64,000 bases of DNA, taken from assembly GCA_041920505.1 (NCBI GenBank), contig JBHGXV010000045.1, positions 1 to 64,000 on the forward strand, read 5' to 3'. The notes beneath the pieces are model-generated. The model was not told the origin of the DNA and made no database searches. It saw only the letters and a program-made list of their open reading frames with translations. This document shows, piece by piece, positions 7,640 to 16,833 of this stretch (within the stretch, counting starts at the first letter, position 1; every line of letters begins with the position of its first letter). A program made the position numbers and the translations under genes. Source of the stretch: JBHGXV01 sp041920505. Its GTDB lineage: Bacteria; Bacillota; Bacilli; Brevibacillales; Brevibacillaceae.

Positions 7640-9565
7640 ATGACCAAACTGATCCCTTCTATGCGGTTGAAAGTGAAAGGTGACACGTTTTTTCTCCCTG
7701 ATCCAAAAGGCAACGTGTATTTTCGCAACAATATCGGCTCCTTTCGGATGGAAGGCAGTCAGATCGATCAGTGGGTTGAAAAACTGCTGCCGATGTTTAA
7801 CGGAGAGTACACGTTGGCGGAATTGACCGAAGGATTGCCTGACGAATATCAGGCCAGGGTGTATGAAATTGCCGAAAGTTTGTACCAGAATGGCTTTGTC
7901 CGTGATGTAAGCCAAGATCGTCCGCATCAACTGTCTGATGACGTGCTGAACAAGTTTGCCCAACAGATTGAATTTCTGGATAATTTGTGTGATTCTGGCG
8001 CATACCGTTTTCAGACGTATCGTCAAGCGAACGTATTGGCGGTCGGCTCCGGCCCGTTCCTTGTTTCCCTGGTGCGGGCGTTGCTTGAGTCTGGATTGCC
8101 TGCCTTCCACATCCTGGTGACCGACTCGCAGGCAACCAATCGGCAACGGGTGGAGGAACTGGCGGCGCACATGCGCAAAACGGACCCTCACGTGGCCATT
8201 AACGAAGTCACGCGAGAGAAACAGGACGGATGGTCATGGAGGGAGGCGGTGCAGCCGTTTGATGCGGTTTTATACGTGTCAGCGGAAGGGAATGTGGAGG
8301 AACTGCGGGCGCTGCATGCGGCCTCTAGGGAGGAGGGCAAAGTGTTTCTTTCTGCCCTGTGTGTACACCAGGTGGGTCTGGCAGGTCCGTTGGTCCATCC
8401 GGACGCGGAAGGGTGTTGGGAATCGGCGTGGAGACGTTTGCACCAGGCCGCGCTCATCAAAGATCCACAGGCGCACACGTTCTCGGCCACGGCGGGCGCC
8501 ATGTTGGCCAATGTGATCGTGTTTGAATTGTTCAAGTTCATGACCGGTGCGGTTGAATCCGATCTGAAACACACCTGTTTCTTGCTTGATCTGGAGACGA
8601 TGGAAGGCAGTTGGCATTCATTCTTGCCCCATCCGCAAATTGCCCAGCATAAGGCGGTGGAGTGGGTTTATGATCTTGAACGGCGACTCCAACAACGCCC
8701 GGACAGAAGGGAATCAAACGGATTGTTTTCTTACTTCACTATGCTTACATCGGCGGAATCGGGAATTTTTCACACATGGGACGAAGGAGACTTGAAACAG
8801 CTTCCGTTGGCTCAGTGCCGTGTCCAAGTGGCCGATCCGCTGTCAGAGGGACCGGCGGAATTGTTGCCGGAGATTGTTTGTTCAGGTTTGACACATGAAC
8901 AGGTCCGTCGCGAAGCGGGCCTGGCGGGGATTGAATCGTATGTGTCCCGATTGGTCGGTCCGCTCGTGCCGATTCCATCCCATGAATGGATCGGAGTGGG
9001 AGCGGGGGAAACCGTTGCTGAGTGCGTCCGGCGCGGGTTGCAAAATTGGCTGTCCAAAGAACTCGACAACAGACTGTTGGTTCACAAGCCGACTGTGCGG
9101 CGGTTGCGGGTACGCAACGCAGAAGATGAAGCATGCCAGTTTTATTTGCAGGCCTTAACCACGATGCAAGGAGAGGTGATCCTCGGGCTGGGCGAGGAAG
9201 TGACCGGCTTCCCGACGGTTTGGGTCGGTACGGGCGGCTCCTGGTTTGGCGGCGTAGGGCTCAATGTGACACTGGCATTGCGCACGGCGTTGCAACATGC
9301 GCTTCAGATGGCGCAAAACCAAACGGCATTCCGCTCGTCACAAGCATTCGCGGCCTCGTCTGTTTTGCTGGAAGACAAGGAGCAAATCGAGCTGGTGATT
9401 CCTGCGTGCGAGGAGGAACAGGCGGAGGTGTTGCAAGCCGCGCTGCAGACCTTGAAACAGAACGGCAAGCGGCTCCTGGTCCTGGATGTGGCGGTGGAAT
9501 CCTTTTTGCGAGAAGAACTGGCCGGCGTGTTTGGCGTGTTGTTGCGAGAGGAGGGGTCTGATTGA
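7640..9565 (+). CDS. ThiF-like putative thiazole-containing bacteriocin maturation protein
   Basis: 641 residues from ATG 7640 behind AAGGAGG. Length and pattern fit the ThiF/E1-like maturation protein specific to heterocycloanthracin-type clusters. The N-terminal part resembles a peptide-recognition domain; a degenerate Rossmann segment follows (VLAVGSGPFLVSLVRALLES, then FHILVTDS), and a long C-terminal region is rich in TOMM-associated alpha/beta segments. Proteins of this kind are thought to bind the leader and present the core to the YcaO enzyme. Its stop overlaps the next start by four bases (TTGA), coupling translation to the cyclodehydratase. I cannot point to catalytic residues. Confidence 0.8.
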   Translation: MTKLIPSMRLKVKGDTFFLPDPKGNVYFRNNIGSFRMEGSQIDQWVEKLLPMFNGEYTLAELTEGLPDEYQARVYEIAESLYQNGFVRDVSQDRPHQLSDDVLNKFAQQIEFLDNLCDSGAYRFQTYRQANVLAVGSGPFLVSLVRALLESGLPAFHILVTDSQATNRQRVEELAAHMRKTDPHVAINEVTREKQDGWSWREAVQPFDAVLYVSAEGNVEELRALHAASREEGKVFLSALCVHQVGLAGPLVHPDAEGCWESAWRRLHQAALIKDPQAHTFSATAGAMLANVIVFELFKFMTGAVESDLKHTCFLLDLETMEGSWHSFLPHPQIAQHKAVEWVYDLERRLQQRPDRRESNGLFSYFTMLTSAESGIFHTWDEGDLKQLPLAQCRVQVADPLSEGPAELLPEIVCSGLTHEQVRREAGLAGIESYVSRLVGPLVPIPSHEWIGVGAGETVAECVRRGLQNWLSKELDNRLLVHKPTVRRLRVRNAEDEACQFYLQALTTMQGEVILGLGEEVTGFPTVWVGTGGSWFGGVGLNVTLALRTALQHALQMAQNQTAFRSSQAFAASSVLLEDKEQIELVIPACEEEQAEVLQAALQTLKQNGKRLLVLDVAVESFLREELAGVFGVLLREEGSD

Positions 9566-11502
9566 GCGCTGGCGTGGCGATTGTTGGCGAAGGGCTGTTG
9601 GCGGACTACGTGTGCCAAGCATTATCCGCGCAATACCGGGTGATGCGCCAGGCCGATTGGAAGGCGAAAGTCCCAGAAGCAGAGTTGGTATTGGTGCTTC
9701 ACGATGCGTGGCGACCCTCGGTTCATCTCGAAGCTGAAGAATGCTTGCAGTCAACAGGCACCCCCTGGCTGCGAGGGTTCGTCGCTTTTGGAGAGGCGGT
9801 GGTAGGCCCCCTGGTGCGTCCCGGCACACCAGGGTGCTCCCAATGCGCCGACTTTCGCCAGTTACTGGGAGGACGCGATCGCAGGGAGATGTGGGAACTC
9901 CAGCAATGGCTGGCGAAGGCGGGGGGCATCCCGCATGACGTCTGGGCGTCGCGGTCCGGACTGTTGCAGGCGGCACACCTGCTTGCGGAGGAAGCGAGCA
10001 GGGTGTTGCAAGGCGGAAAGACCCGCGTGGAAGCATCCGTGTTTTTCATCGAACTTAGAACGCTGAATTGCTCACGCCACTTCTTTCTGCCCGACCCGCT
10101 CTGTCCCATTTGCAGTCATTTGCCTGACGATTCACCCGATTTGGCACGGATTACACTACGACCCAATCCGAAACGTGACCCCGACAGTTACCGTAGCCGT
10201 TCCATGAACGAGTTGAAAGACGTCCTCGTGAAAGACTACCTGGATTACCGGACCGGCTTTTTAAACGGGAAAATGCGTGACCTGGTATCGCCGTTTGCCG
10301 ATATGAGTGTCAATCTGCCGATGTTTACGGGCGATGAATCAACGGCAGGCCGCACCCACTCCTATGCCGAAAGCGAGTTGACGGCGATATTGGAGGGATT
10401 GGAACGGTACTGCGGGATGACGCCTCGCGGCAAACGGACAGTGGTTCACGACAGTTACCGCAATCTGGCGGATCGCGCCCTCGATCCCGTGCGGGTAGGG
10501 CTGCACACGCAGGAACAATACGAGCGTGCCGATTTTCCGCTAACGCCGTATGATCCTGATCGTTCGCTCGATTGGGTATGGGGGTATTCGTTTTTGCAGG
10601 AGCGTCCCATCCTGGTGCCAGAACTGCTCGCCTATTACAGCCTGGGCTGCGGTCACGGATTTGTTTACGAAACGTCCAACGGATGCGCATTAGGCGGAAG
10701 TTTAGAGGAAGCCATTTTTTATGGAATCCTGGAGGTCGTGGAGCGTGACGCCTTTTTGATGACGTGGTACGCGAAATTGCCTCTCCCGCGCCTTGACCCC
10801 TTTTCCGCCAACGACCGGGAAGTGCGGTTGATGGTGGAACGGATCAAGGCCGTGGCGGGTTTTGACATCTATTTGTTCAACGCGACCTTGGAACATGAGA
10901 TTCCCAGCGTGTGGACGATTGCGAAAAACAGGAAACAAACCGGAGTGAATCTGATCTGCGCAGGCGGTGCACATCCCGACCCGATTCGGGCGGTAAAAAG
11001 CTCGCTACATGAAGTGGCGGCGATGCTGCTGACGCTTGACAATAAATTTGCTGCAAACCGTGAACAGTATCTGAGAATGCTGGACCATCCATTCCTGGTG
11101 CAGAAAATGGAGGATCATTCCATGCTCTATAGTTTGCCGGAAGCGGAAGAACGGCTGCATTTTTTGCTTGATGAACACCGCCCGTTGCGCACGTTTGACG
11201 AGGAATTCAGGCAGAAGGCAAAACACGCGGACCTGACCGAGGATTTGAAGGAGATGCTCCAGACATTCCGCCGACTGAACCTGGATGTGATTGTCGTTGA
11301 CCAGTCGTCGCCGGAAATCCTGCGAAACGGACTGTATTGTGTAAAAGTCTTGATTCCGGGAATGTTGCCGATGACGTTCGGTCATCACATGACCCGCCTC
11401 ACAGGGCTGGAAAGGGTGTTGCGAGTGCCGTTTGAACTTGGTTACGCCAAACGGCCGCTTACCCCAGAAGAGCTCAACCCACATCCGCATCCGTTTCCAT
11501 AA
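9562..11502 (+). CDS. YcaO-domain TOMM cyclodehydratase with fused E1-like N-terminus
   Basis: 646 residues from TTG 9562, with GAGGAGGGG 6 nt upstream. It makes azolines from Cys/Ser/Thr of the precursor using ATP. Residues 1-190 form an E1-like cyclodehydratase part with zinc-type pairs Cys92/Cys95 (GCSQC) and Cys181/Cys184 (CPIC). The YcaO domain spans about 230-646. ATP-site glutamates are visible in SELTAILEGLERY and in GCALGGSLEEAIFYGILEVVERDAF. The C-terminus ends NPHPHPFP, the proline-rich tail typical of TOMM YcaO enzymes. All expected elements are intact. Confidence 0.92.
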   Translation: MSAGVAIVGEGLLADYVCQALSAQYRVMRQADWKAKVPEAELVLVLHDAWRPSVHLEAEECLQSTGTPWLRGFVAFGEAVVGPLVRPGTPGCSQCADFRQLLGGRDRREMWELQQWLAKAGGIPHDVWASRSGLLQAAHLLAEEASRVLQGGKTRVEASVFFIELRTLNCSRHFFLPDPLCPICSHLPDDSPDLARITLRPNPKRDPDSYRSRSMNELKDVLVKDYLDYRTGFLNGKMRDLVSPFADMSVNLPMFTGDESTAGRTHSYAESELTAILEGLERYCGMTPRGKRTVVHDSYRNLADRALDPVRVGLHTQEQYERADFPLTPYDPDRSLDWVWGYSFLQERPILVPELLAYYSLGCGHGFVYETSNGCALGGSLEEAIFYGILEVVERDAFLMTWYAKLPLPRLDPFSANDREVRLMVERIKAVAGFDIYLFNATLEHEIPSVWTIAKNRKQTGVNLICAGGAHPDPIRAVKSSLHEVAAMLLTLDNKFAANREQYLRMLDHPFLVQKMEDHSMLYSLPEAEERLHFLLDEHRPLRTFDEEFRQKAKHADLTEDLKEMLQTFRRLNLDVIVVDQSSPEILRNGLYCVKVLIPGMLPMTFGHHMTRLTGLERVLRVPFELGYAKRPLTPEELNPHPHPFP

Positions 11503-11525
11503 GCATTTGACAAGGAGAGAGAAGG

Positions 11526-13115
11526 ATGAGTCTGGATGCATTCTTGCACAATCTGCATTTTGACACGGAGAAAACGCGGCCTTTGGATTGGGAGGTAGAT
11601 TGGCAAAACGCGCCGCTTGCATATAAGCTCTACCGTGGGTTGCCTGTGGTTCCGTTATCACCGGAAGTGCCCTTCCGTTTGGAAAGACGGGAGACAGCCG
11701 CAACCCCTGGCCTTGACGAAATCGGAAGTTTTCTTTGGTACGTCTACGGGCTTAATCAAGTCAGCCAAACGGTCCTCGACCCCAAGTCCCGGGAATATGA
11801 AACGGGCTCCCTGCAGTCGTACCGGCGCTTTGTTCCCTCCGGTGGAGCGTTGTATCCAAGCGAATTATACGTGTATCTGAAGATGGCCGACGTACCCGTC
11901 GGGGTGTACCATTATGATGTTGCCCACCACCGCCTGGTTTTGTTGCGGGAGGGCAATTTCGATTCCTATCTTGCGCGGGCTCTTGGCAATCGCTGTGACG
12001 TGCATTCGTGTTTCGGCGCCGTTTTTGTGTCGACGATGTTTTTGAAAAATTTTTTTAAATAAAATAATTTCGCCTACCGTCTGCAAGGGATGGATGCGGG
12101 CGTGTTGATTGGGCAATTGCTGGAAGTGGCCAAACGAATCGGATTCGCAACCGGGGTTTACTTTCAGTTTCTGGATCGTGCCGTCAACCATCTGTTGGGG
12201 GTATCCGAAGCGGAGGAAAGCGTGTACGCCGTGATTCCGCTTTCAGTAGATCCGTCAACGGTCTGGTTTGCTTGCCAACAGGACAGAGAGTTGCGTGTGT
12301 CAGCTGACGAATTGCGCCTGGAATTGCCGCCGGTTCACCATCGGCCCATCGCCCGATCGCACACAGGTAGTCGTTATCCACTGCTGATACACATGAACGA
12401 AGCTTCCATGCTTGAGTCGCCGCAAGCATTTCGACAGATCGGGAAAGAAAAGAGCGAAAAGGCCGCAAGCTGTGCGGACGATGCGGTGGTTTTCCCCCAA
12501 GTGAACCGCATACCGTATGATTTTTATGCCGCTTGCCGAAGACGGTATTCACCGGAGGGAGATTTTCTGTTGCGCAAGATCAGCCGAGAGCAACTTGCCG
12601 CTTTCTTGCGGGAAGCAACGACTTCCTTTTCTTATCGCAATGATCTGGATGAAGCGGATGAGAATCACGAGGCCCGCGTTTTCCTGTATGGTTGTGTGTA
12701 TCACGTTGAAGGCGTCCCGGATGGAGCTTACCGTTATGACAGCGACGCCCACGCCTTGTATCCGATCCGTCCGGGAGATCATCGGCAGTGGTTGCAACAG
12801 GGGATGTCACTGGACAATGTCAATCTGTTTCAAGTGCCGCTGTGCCTGCATGTGGCTGGGGACAGGGATCATCTGAAAGCAGCGCTGGGGTACAGAGGGT
12901 ATCGCATCCAACAGATGGAAGCCGGTATGCTCGTGCAACGAATACTGTTGGCAGCGTCAGCGATCGGGTGGGGAGGACACGCGCTCCTCGGATTTGATGC
13001 CAACTCGGCTGACGAGCTGTACCAGTTAGGTCCGCAACGAACGACCAGCCTCATCCAGATTCCAGTCGGTCCGCACCGTCCTCGTGCCCGGTTGGAGGGG
13101 AGTCTGCATGGCTAG
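11526..13115 (+). pseudogene. SagB-type azoline dehydrogenase interrupted by an in-frame TAA at 12060-12062
   Basis: ATG 11526 follows GGAGAGAGAAGG. Codons 1-178 encode the N-terminal SagB-like nitroreductase part (FVPSGGALYPSELYVYLK, then VGVYHYD). Codon 179 is TAA, and the same frame then continues unbroken (NNFAYRLQGMDAGVLIGQ) to 13115 with a second nitroreductase-like unit. The whole would be 530 codons, normal for double-domain SagB dehydrogenases that oxidise azolines to azoles with FMN. Homologues read (F)KYNNF at this place, so a Tyr TAT/TAC to TAA change is the simplest explanation. Restart at ATG 12090 would give 341 residues, but no good ribosome-binding site precedes it. The stop lies in a very A/T-rich run, so a sequencing error is also possible. 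Confidence 0.85.
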
Positions 13116-13137
13116 CAGGATGATACGTTTCGGTTCA

Positions 13138-13180
13138 AACCTTGACATGCTGTTTAGGCGTGTGCAAGGTTTTTCTTTTT
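13138..13180 (+). terminator. Terminator at the end of the TOMM cluster
   Basis: AACCTTG at 13138-13144 pairs with CAAGGTT at 13165-13171, with further inner pairing (ACA/TGT), followed by TTTTTCTTTTT. It lies 22 nt after the dehydrogenase stop and closes the cluster. Confidence 0.75.
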
Positions 13181-13202
13181 GGGAAGGAGCCCTACTATAA
13201 AA

Positions 13203-13340
13203 TTGTCAACTAGCATTTTGACGATTATACCGGTATTTCTCAAGACTCAACACTGTTTGCATGCATCAGGCACCAAATGGATGAATTGCAAAAGTATAAG
13301 CAGGAAAGGGTAACGCCATGACGCGTTACCCTTGTTTTGT
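13203..13340 (+). ncRNA. Candidate short transcription unit with promoter and terminator, no clear protein
   Basis: A possible promoter reads TTGTCA (13203-13208), 16 nt, TTATAC (13225-13230). A strong terminator follows: AAGGGTAACGC (13306-13316) pairs with GCGTTACCCTT (13323-13333), then GTTTTGT. The roughly 100-nt transcript between them has no convincing reading frame; the only ATG frame is seven codons. It could be a small RNA or the remains of a gene. Nothing else is seen between the TOMM terminator and the next gene at 13455. Confidence 0.3.
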
Positions 13341-13454
13341 GACGTTGCCGATCCCTCGATCATTGGTTGTTGAAATAATTTCTTGAAAAGACAGACCATT
13401 CGGATAAAAATAAGGAATATGCACCACCAACAATACACATGCGGGGTGATCCGA

Positions 13455-14408
13455 ATGGAAGTCAACACACCTGTTTCTTTGGACAACGATATGTACCTGA
13501 TCGACTTGTTTGACCTTGGATGGCCGAAGCGAACGGGAAGTTATGTCATCATGGGGGAGCAACCAACCATTATTGAAACAGGCCCAAGCCCGTCCATCGG
13601 CCATTTGCTGAATGGAATCAGACAACTGGGGCTGCATCCTCATGACATTCGGAATGTGATTGTGACCCATATCCATCTTGATCACGCAGGCGGAGCCGGG
13701 CTGCTTTTGCGGGAATGCCCGAACGCCCAACTCATCGTCCACCCGAAAGGAGCCTACCATCTTGTCAATCCGGAGAAACTGATCCGGGGTGCCAGGGCGG
13801 TATACGGTGAACGTTTTGATGAACTGTTTGACCCGATCGTGCCGGTTCCGGAAGAGAGGGTACGAATCATGGCAGACGGGGAGACGTTGCCCATCGGCCC
13901 CAACCGGATCCTGCAATTTTTCGATACACCCGGCCATGCCAACCACCACTTCAGCATCTTTGACAGCCAAAGCCGCGGCGTGTTTACCGGAGATACGGCG
14001 GGCATCCAGTACGTCCAGACAGAAGATTGCGGATTTATTTTTTACCTTCCTACGACATCTCCAAATCAATTCCATCCAGACGCGATGAAACAATCGATAG
14101 AAAAGATTCGCGGGCTGAATCCCGACAAAATCTATTTCGGCCATTATGGAGGAACTGCGGAAATTGGTTGTTTGGACAGTATCGAATCGTGGCTGGAGAC
14201 GTTTGTGGAATGCGGCCGGAAATGCTTTGACCAAGGCATGGGGATCACGCAATTGGCAGAAGCATTAATGGAACGCATCCAAAGCCACCTTTCCGAGCGT
14301 GACGTGCCGACGGATCATCCGGTATATCAAGTTCTTCAATTGGACCTGTACGTGTCTTCGATGGGGATCCTGGATTATTTTCAACGGATTTCGCAATCTC
14401 GCGCTTAG
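13455..14408 (+). CDS. Metallo-beta-lactamase-fold hydrolase
   Basis: 317 residues from ATG 13455 behind GGGGTGAT. The metal-binding signature THIHLDHAGG is complete (His72, His74, Asp76, His77). Further ligands are likely in DTPGHANHH and GHYGG, and GDTAG supplies the bridging aspartate. This is the glyoxalase II/RNase Z superfamily, but the substrate cannot be predicted. A short C-terminal helical extension follows the MBL domain. The gene is 32 nt upstream of a Cys/Met PLP enzyme in the same direction; a role in sulfur metabolism is possible only by association. Confidence 0.85.
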   Translation: MEVNTPVSLDNDMYLIDLFDLGWPKRTGSYVIMGEQPTIIETGPSPSIGHLLNGIRQLGLHPHDIRNVIVTHIHLDHAGGAGLLLRECPNAQLIVHPKGAYHLVNPEKLIRGARAVYGERFDELFDPIVPVPEERVRIMADGETLPIGPNRILQFFDTPGHANHHFSIFDSQSRGVFTGDTAGIQYVQTEDCGFIFYLPTTSPNQFHPDAMKQSIEKIRGLNPDKIYFGHYGGTAEIGCLDSIESWLETFVECGRKCFDQGMGITQLAEALMERIQSHLSERDVPTDHPVYQVLQLDLYVSSMGILDYFQRISQSRA

Positions 14409-14440
14409 GGATCATATAGAAAGAGAAGAGGAGATGGAGC

Positions 14441-15643
14441 ATGAACAAACGTGATCATGAAGAGCTGAATCTTGAAGGACTTCGGGACGAAACCTTAGCC
14501 ATACACGCTGATGACTGGGTGACCAACGACGGGACGGTAGCTCCAGCGATTTATTACACGTCCACGTTCCGTGCGCAAAATGCGGCCGAATTCGCGGATA
14601 TGGCTGGAACTCCCCGCCATCCCCGATATTACACGCGTTACGGCAATCCTGTTCATGAGCGCGTAAAGAAGATTATGGCTGAACTTGAAGGCACTGAAAC
14701 CGCACTGGTAACCGGCTCCGGGATGGGGGCGATTGCTACGACCCTTCTCGCGCTGGTCAGCGCAGGCGACCATGTGATCGCACAGACGCGGCATTATATG
14801 AGTACCGCCAAGATCATGGACGAGATGCTTCCTCGATTTGGTGTCGAGGTGACCATCGTCGAACAAGCGGACGTTTCAGCCTTTGCAAAAGCCATCCGGC
14901 CTAATACCAAACTCATCATGGTGGAGACGCCCGCCAATCCGACTTTGGTGTTGACCGATCTGGCCGCCGTGGTGGCGTTGGCCCGCCCGCGCGGCATCAT
15001 CGTCGTAGCCGACAACACGTTTGCGTCGCCGATCAATCAGCGTCCGCATGATCTGGGGGTGGATGTGGTTGTTCATAGCGCAACCAAATATTTAGGCGGA
15101 CACCATGATTTGACTGCGGGCGTTATCTGCACCAGCGAGGAACTAGCCGAGCGTATTTGGCACACGCACATTTCCATCGGTTCGGTCCTTTCTCCGATGG
15201 ACGCGTGGCTGCTGTTGCGCGGTCTGCGTACGCTTCCGATCCGGATCGAACGCATCAACGCCAACGCCCTTGCCCTGGCCGAGTTTCTGGAGGCACAGCC
15301 CCAGATCGAGCGGGTGTATTACCCGGGCCTTCCCAGCCATCCGCAACATGAATTGGCGAAACGCCAGATGCGCGGTTTCGGGGCAATGATCGCTTTTGCC
15401 ATCAAGGGCGGTTATGAAGAGACGCAGCGCTTCGTTTCCGCGCTGAAACTGTCGCTAAACGCAGTCAGCCTGGGCGGGGTCGATTCACTGGTGGTGCACA
15501 CAGCAGCGATGTGGGAAGGAGTGATGACCGAGGAGCAAATGCGGGTCGCCGGGATTCCGTCCAATTTCGTGCGCTTCTCGGTCGGCATTGAGCATATCGA
15601 TGACTTGAAAGCGGATGTGCTGCAAGCACTGCAGGCGGTTTGA
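14441..15643 (+). CDS. Cys/Met-metabolism PLP-dependent enzyme (cystathionine gamma-synthase / methionine gamma-lyase type)
   Basis: 400 residues from ATG 14441, with AGGAGA upstream. This is a fold-type I PLP enzyme of the trans-sulfuration family. PLP-lysine is Lys216 in HSATKYLGGH; other signatures are YTRYGNP, TGSGMGAI and VADNTFASP. The C-terminal FVRFSVGIEHIDDL is also typical. Sequence alone does not tell gamma-synthase, gamma-lyase and beta-lyase apart. It may form an operon with the MBL hydrolase upstream, and a strong terminator follows at 15690. Its nearness to a Cys-rich peptide cluster is noted, but a separate terminator divides them. Confidence 0.9.
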   Translation: MNKRDHEELNLEGLRDETLAIHADDWVTNDGTVAPAIYYTSTFRAQNAAEFADMAGTPRHPRYYTRYGNPVHERVKKIMAELEGTETALVTGSGMGAIATTLLALVSAGDHVIAQTRHYMSTAKIMDEMLPRFGVEVTIVEQADVSAFAKAIRPNTKLIMVETPANPTLVLTDLAAVVALARPRGIIVVADNTFASPINQRPHDLGVDVVVHSATKYLGGHHDLTAGVICTSEELAERIWHTHISIGSVLSPMDAWLLLRGLRTLPIRIERINANALALAEFLEAQPQIERVYYPGLPSHPQHELAKRQMRGFGAMIAFAIKGGYEETQRFVSALKLSLNAVSLGGVDSLVVHTAAMWEGVMTEEQMRVAGIPSNFVRFSVGIEHIDDLKADVLQALQAV

Positions 15644-15689
15644 GCGAACCTGAAGGGCTTTTTCAGGCGGAATGGCCCTTGTTCATACC

Positions 15690-15735
15690 AAATCGACAGC
15701 CAATCCGGGTTGGATTTGGCTGTCGATTTCTTTTG
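15690..15735 (+). terminator. Strong intrinsic terminator after the PLP enzyme
   Basis: AAATCGACAGCCAA at 15690-15703 pairs with TTGGCTGTCGATTT at 15716-15729, followed by CTTTTG. The stem is 14 bp and perfect. Confidence 0.9.
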
Positions 15736-15799
15736 ATGCGTTTACGTTGGCGGCAATCAGCGATACCAGCAGTCAGTTATTGGTCAAACACGCCCTTTT

Positions 15800-15847
15800 T
15801 TAGTTAACATAATATATATTATCGGACTCAATATGGGCAAAGGGCAC
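15800..15847 (-). pseudogene. Possible remnant of an alpha/beta-hydrolase start (15 codons)
   Basis: AAGGAGG with good spacing precedes GTG at 15845-15847, which opens MPFAHIESDNIYYVN and then TAA. The peptide resembles the extreme N-terminus of alpha/beta hydrolases (MPF..(V)..LYYE), and nothing downstream continues it. It could be a deleted gene or a genuine micro-ORF. The rest of 15736-15961 shows no feature. Confidence 0.3.
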
Positions 15848-15961
15848 TGAAAACACCTCCTTCTGAAAAACAATACCGTCGAAGGTTTCAGGAAAACACT
15901 GGAAACCCCTTACGTTTATACCCTGTCGGCATCGTAGCTGCATGAGAAGTCACCCTTACTT

Positions 15962-16667
15962 TTACTTTCTAATAATAAATGAAGTAGTTATACCAATAGT
16001 TCTAACACTTACAGTATAATTACCATACTTCTTAGTAAGAGCTTTATCTTTACCTACATTAATATCATAAGCAACTGAATCAGAAGGCAACCCATAAAGC
16101 GCCACAACTTGTTGTACTAACATCGGTAATTCTGGATTTTTGTGTAGAGAACTCATATCAGCGCTAAACTGGGTAAACGAACCTTTAACAACTACAGTCA
16201 ATGCGTGACTATTATTTTTATATACAATAAACCCGTTAGCCGTATTACCATCATCGGACACTTCATACCCCTGAATATCAAACACCGTTTTAATTTCTTC
16301 TATTGACGGAACCCTATACCCCGTTTGCGGTTGTTGCACCGGTGGTTTTGGTTGAGGGGTTTGGGTTTTATACTTCGAAACATTCGGGTTGGTTTGTTGA
16401 CTTGGAGCGCGGTGACGCATTGATAAGTCAGCAACTTTATCGGCAATCGTTTTGAGGAATTGGACAGCTTCAGCGCGAGTCAACGGCGCTGTCGCGTCAA
16501 ATCCAGCAGTAGTACCATTCATTCTGATTGGTCATGTCGGCAAAATCTGTTATTTTCCACATGGCTGCATTAGCTGGCGGAACATAACCTGTCGTTAAAC
16601 CCGCACCCATCACCAACGACATGAAACCTGCCAGTATCTTAGGATCGTTCGTTATTTTCCTAGCCAC
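15962..16667 (-). pseudogene. Frameshifted, internally deleted S-layer-homology-domain secreted protein
   Basis: GTG at 16665-16667, preceded by AAGGAGAGG, opens a signal peptide (about residues 10-36, ending PANA) and the first half of an SLH domain (WKITDFADMTNQNEWYY). That frame then stops. A second frame, starting within the overlap at about 16522, continues GFDATAPLTRAEAVQFLKTIADK, the second half of an SLH domain, then a Pro/Gln linker and a 110-residue C-terminal domain. Comparing with a normal SLH domain, some 10-15 residues are missing at the junction, so a small deletion removed them and shifted the frame. The remaining C-terminal region is not recognised. The gene is distinctly AT-rich. 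Confidence 0.75.
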
Positions 16668-16833
16668 AAATATACCTCTCCTTTTGGCATGGAATAACAT
16701 GAAGCGATTCATTGTCGAAGATAGAGTTCCAAAAACAGTAAAATCGCTTTGAAGGCCAATTCTATCGTCCTCTGCGTCAACTGATCGTTGGATTTTGCCG
16801 AGATATACCGACTCAGCTCGGTTTGCCTTCGAT

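Noticed and set aside
12090..13115. Second part of the SagB-type gene as an independent gene
   Set aside because: No good RBS before ATG 12090, and conserved residues (NNFAYRLQG) lie upstream of that ATG in the same frame as the first part.
13455..15643. MBL hydrolase and Cys/Met PLP enzyme as part of the TOMM operon
   Set aside because: Two terminators (13138 and 13306) separate them from the cluster, and neither family is a usual TOMM component.
16690..16833. Possible transposase remnant on the plus strand upstream of the small membrane protein
   Set aside because: A short open stretch exists, but no catalytic motif or terminal repeats could be identified.
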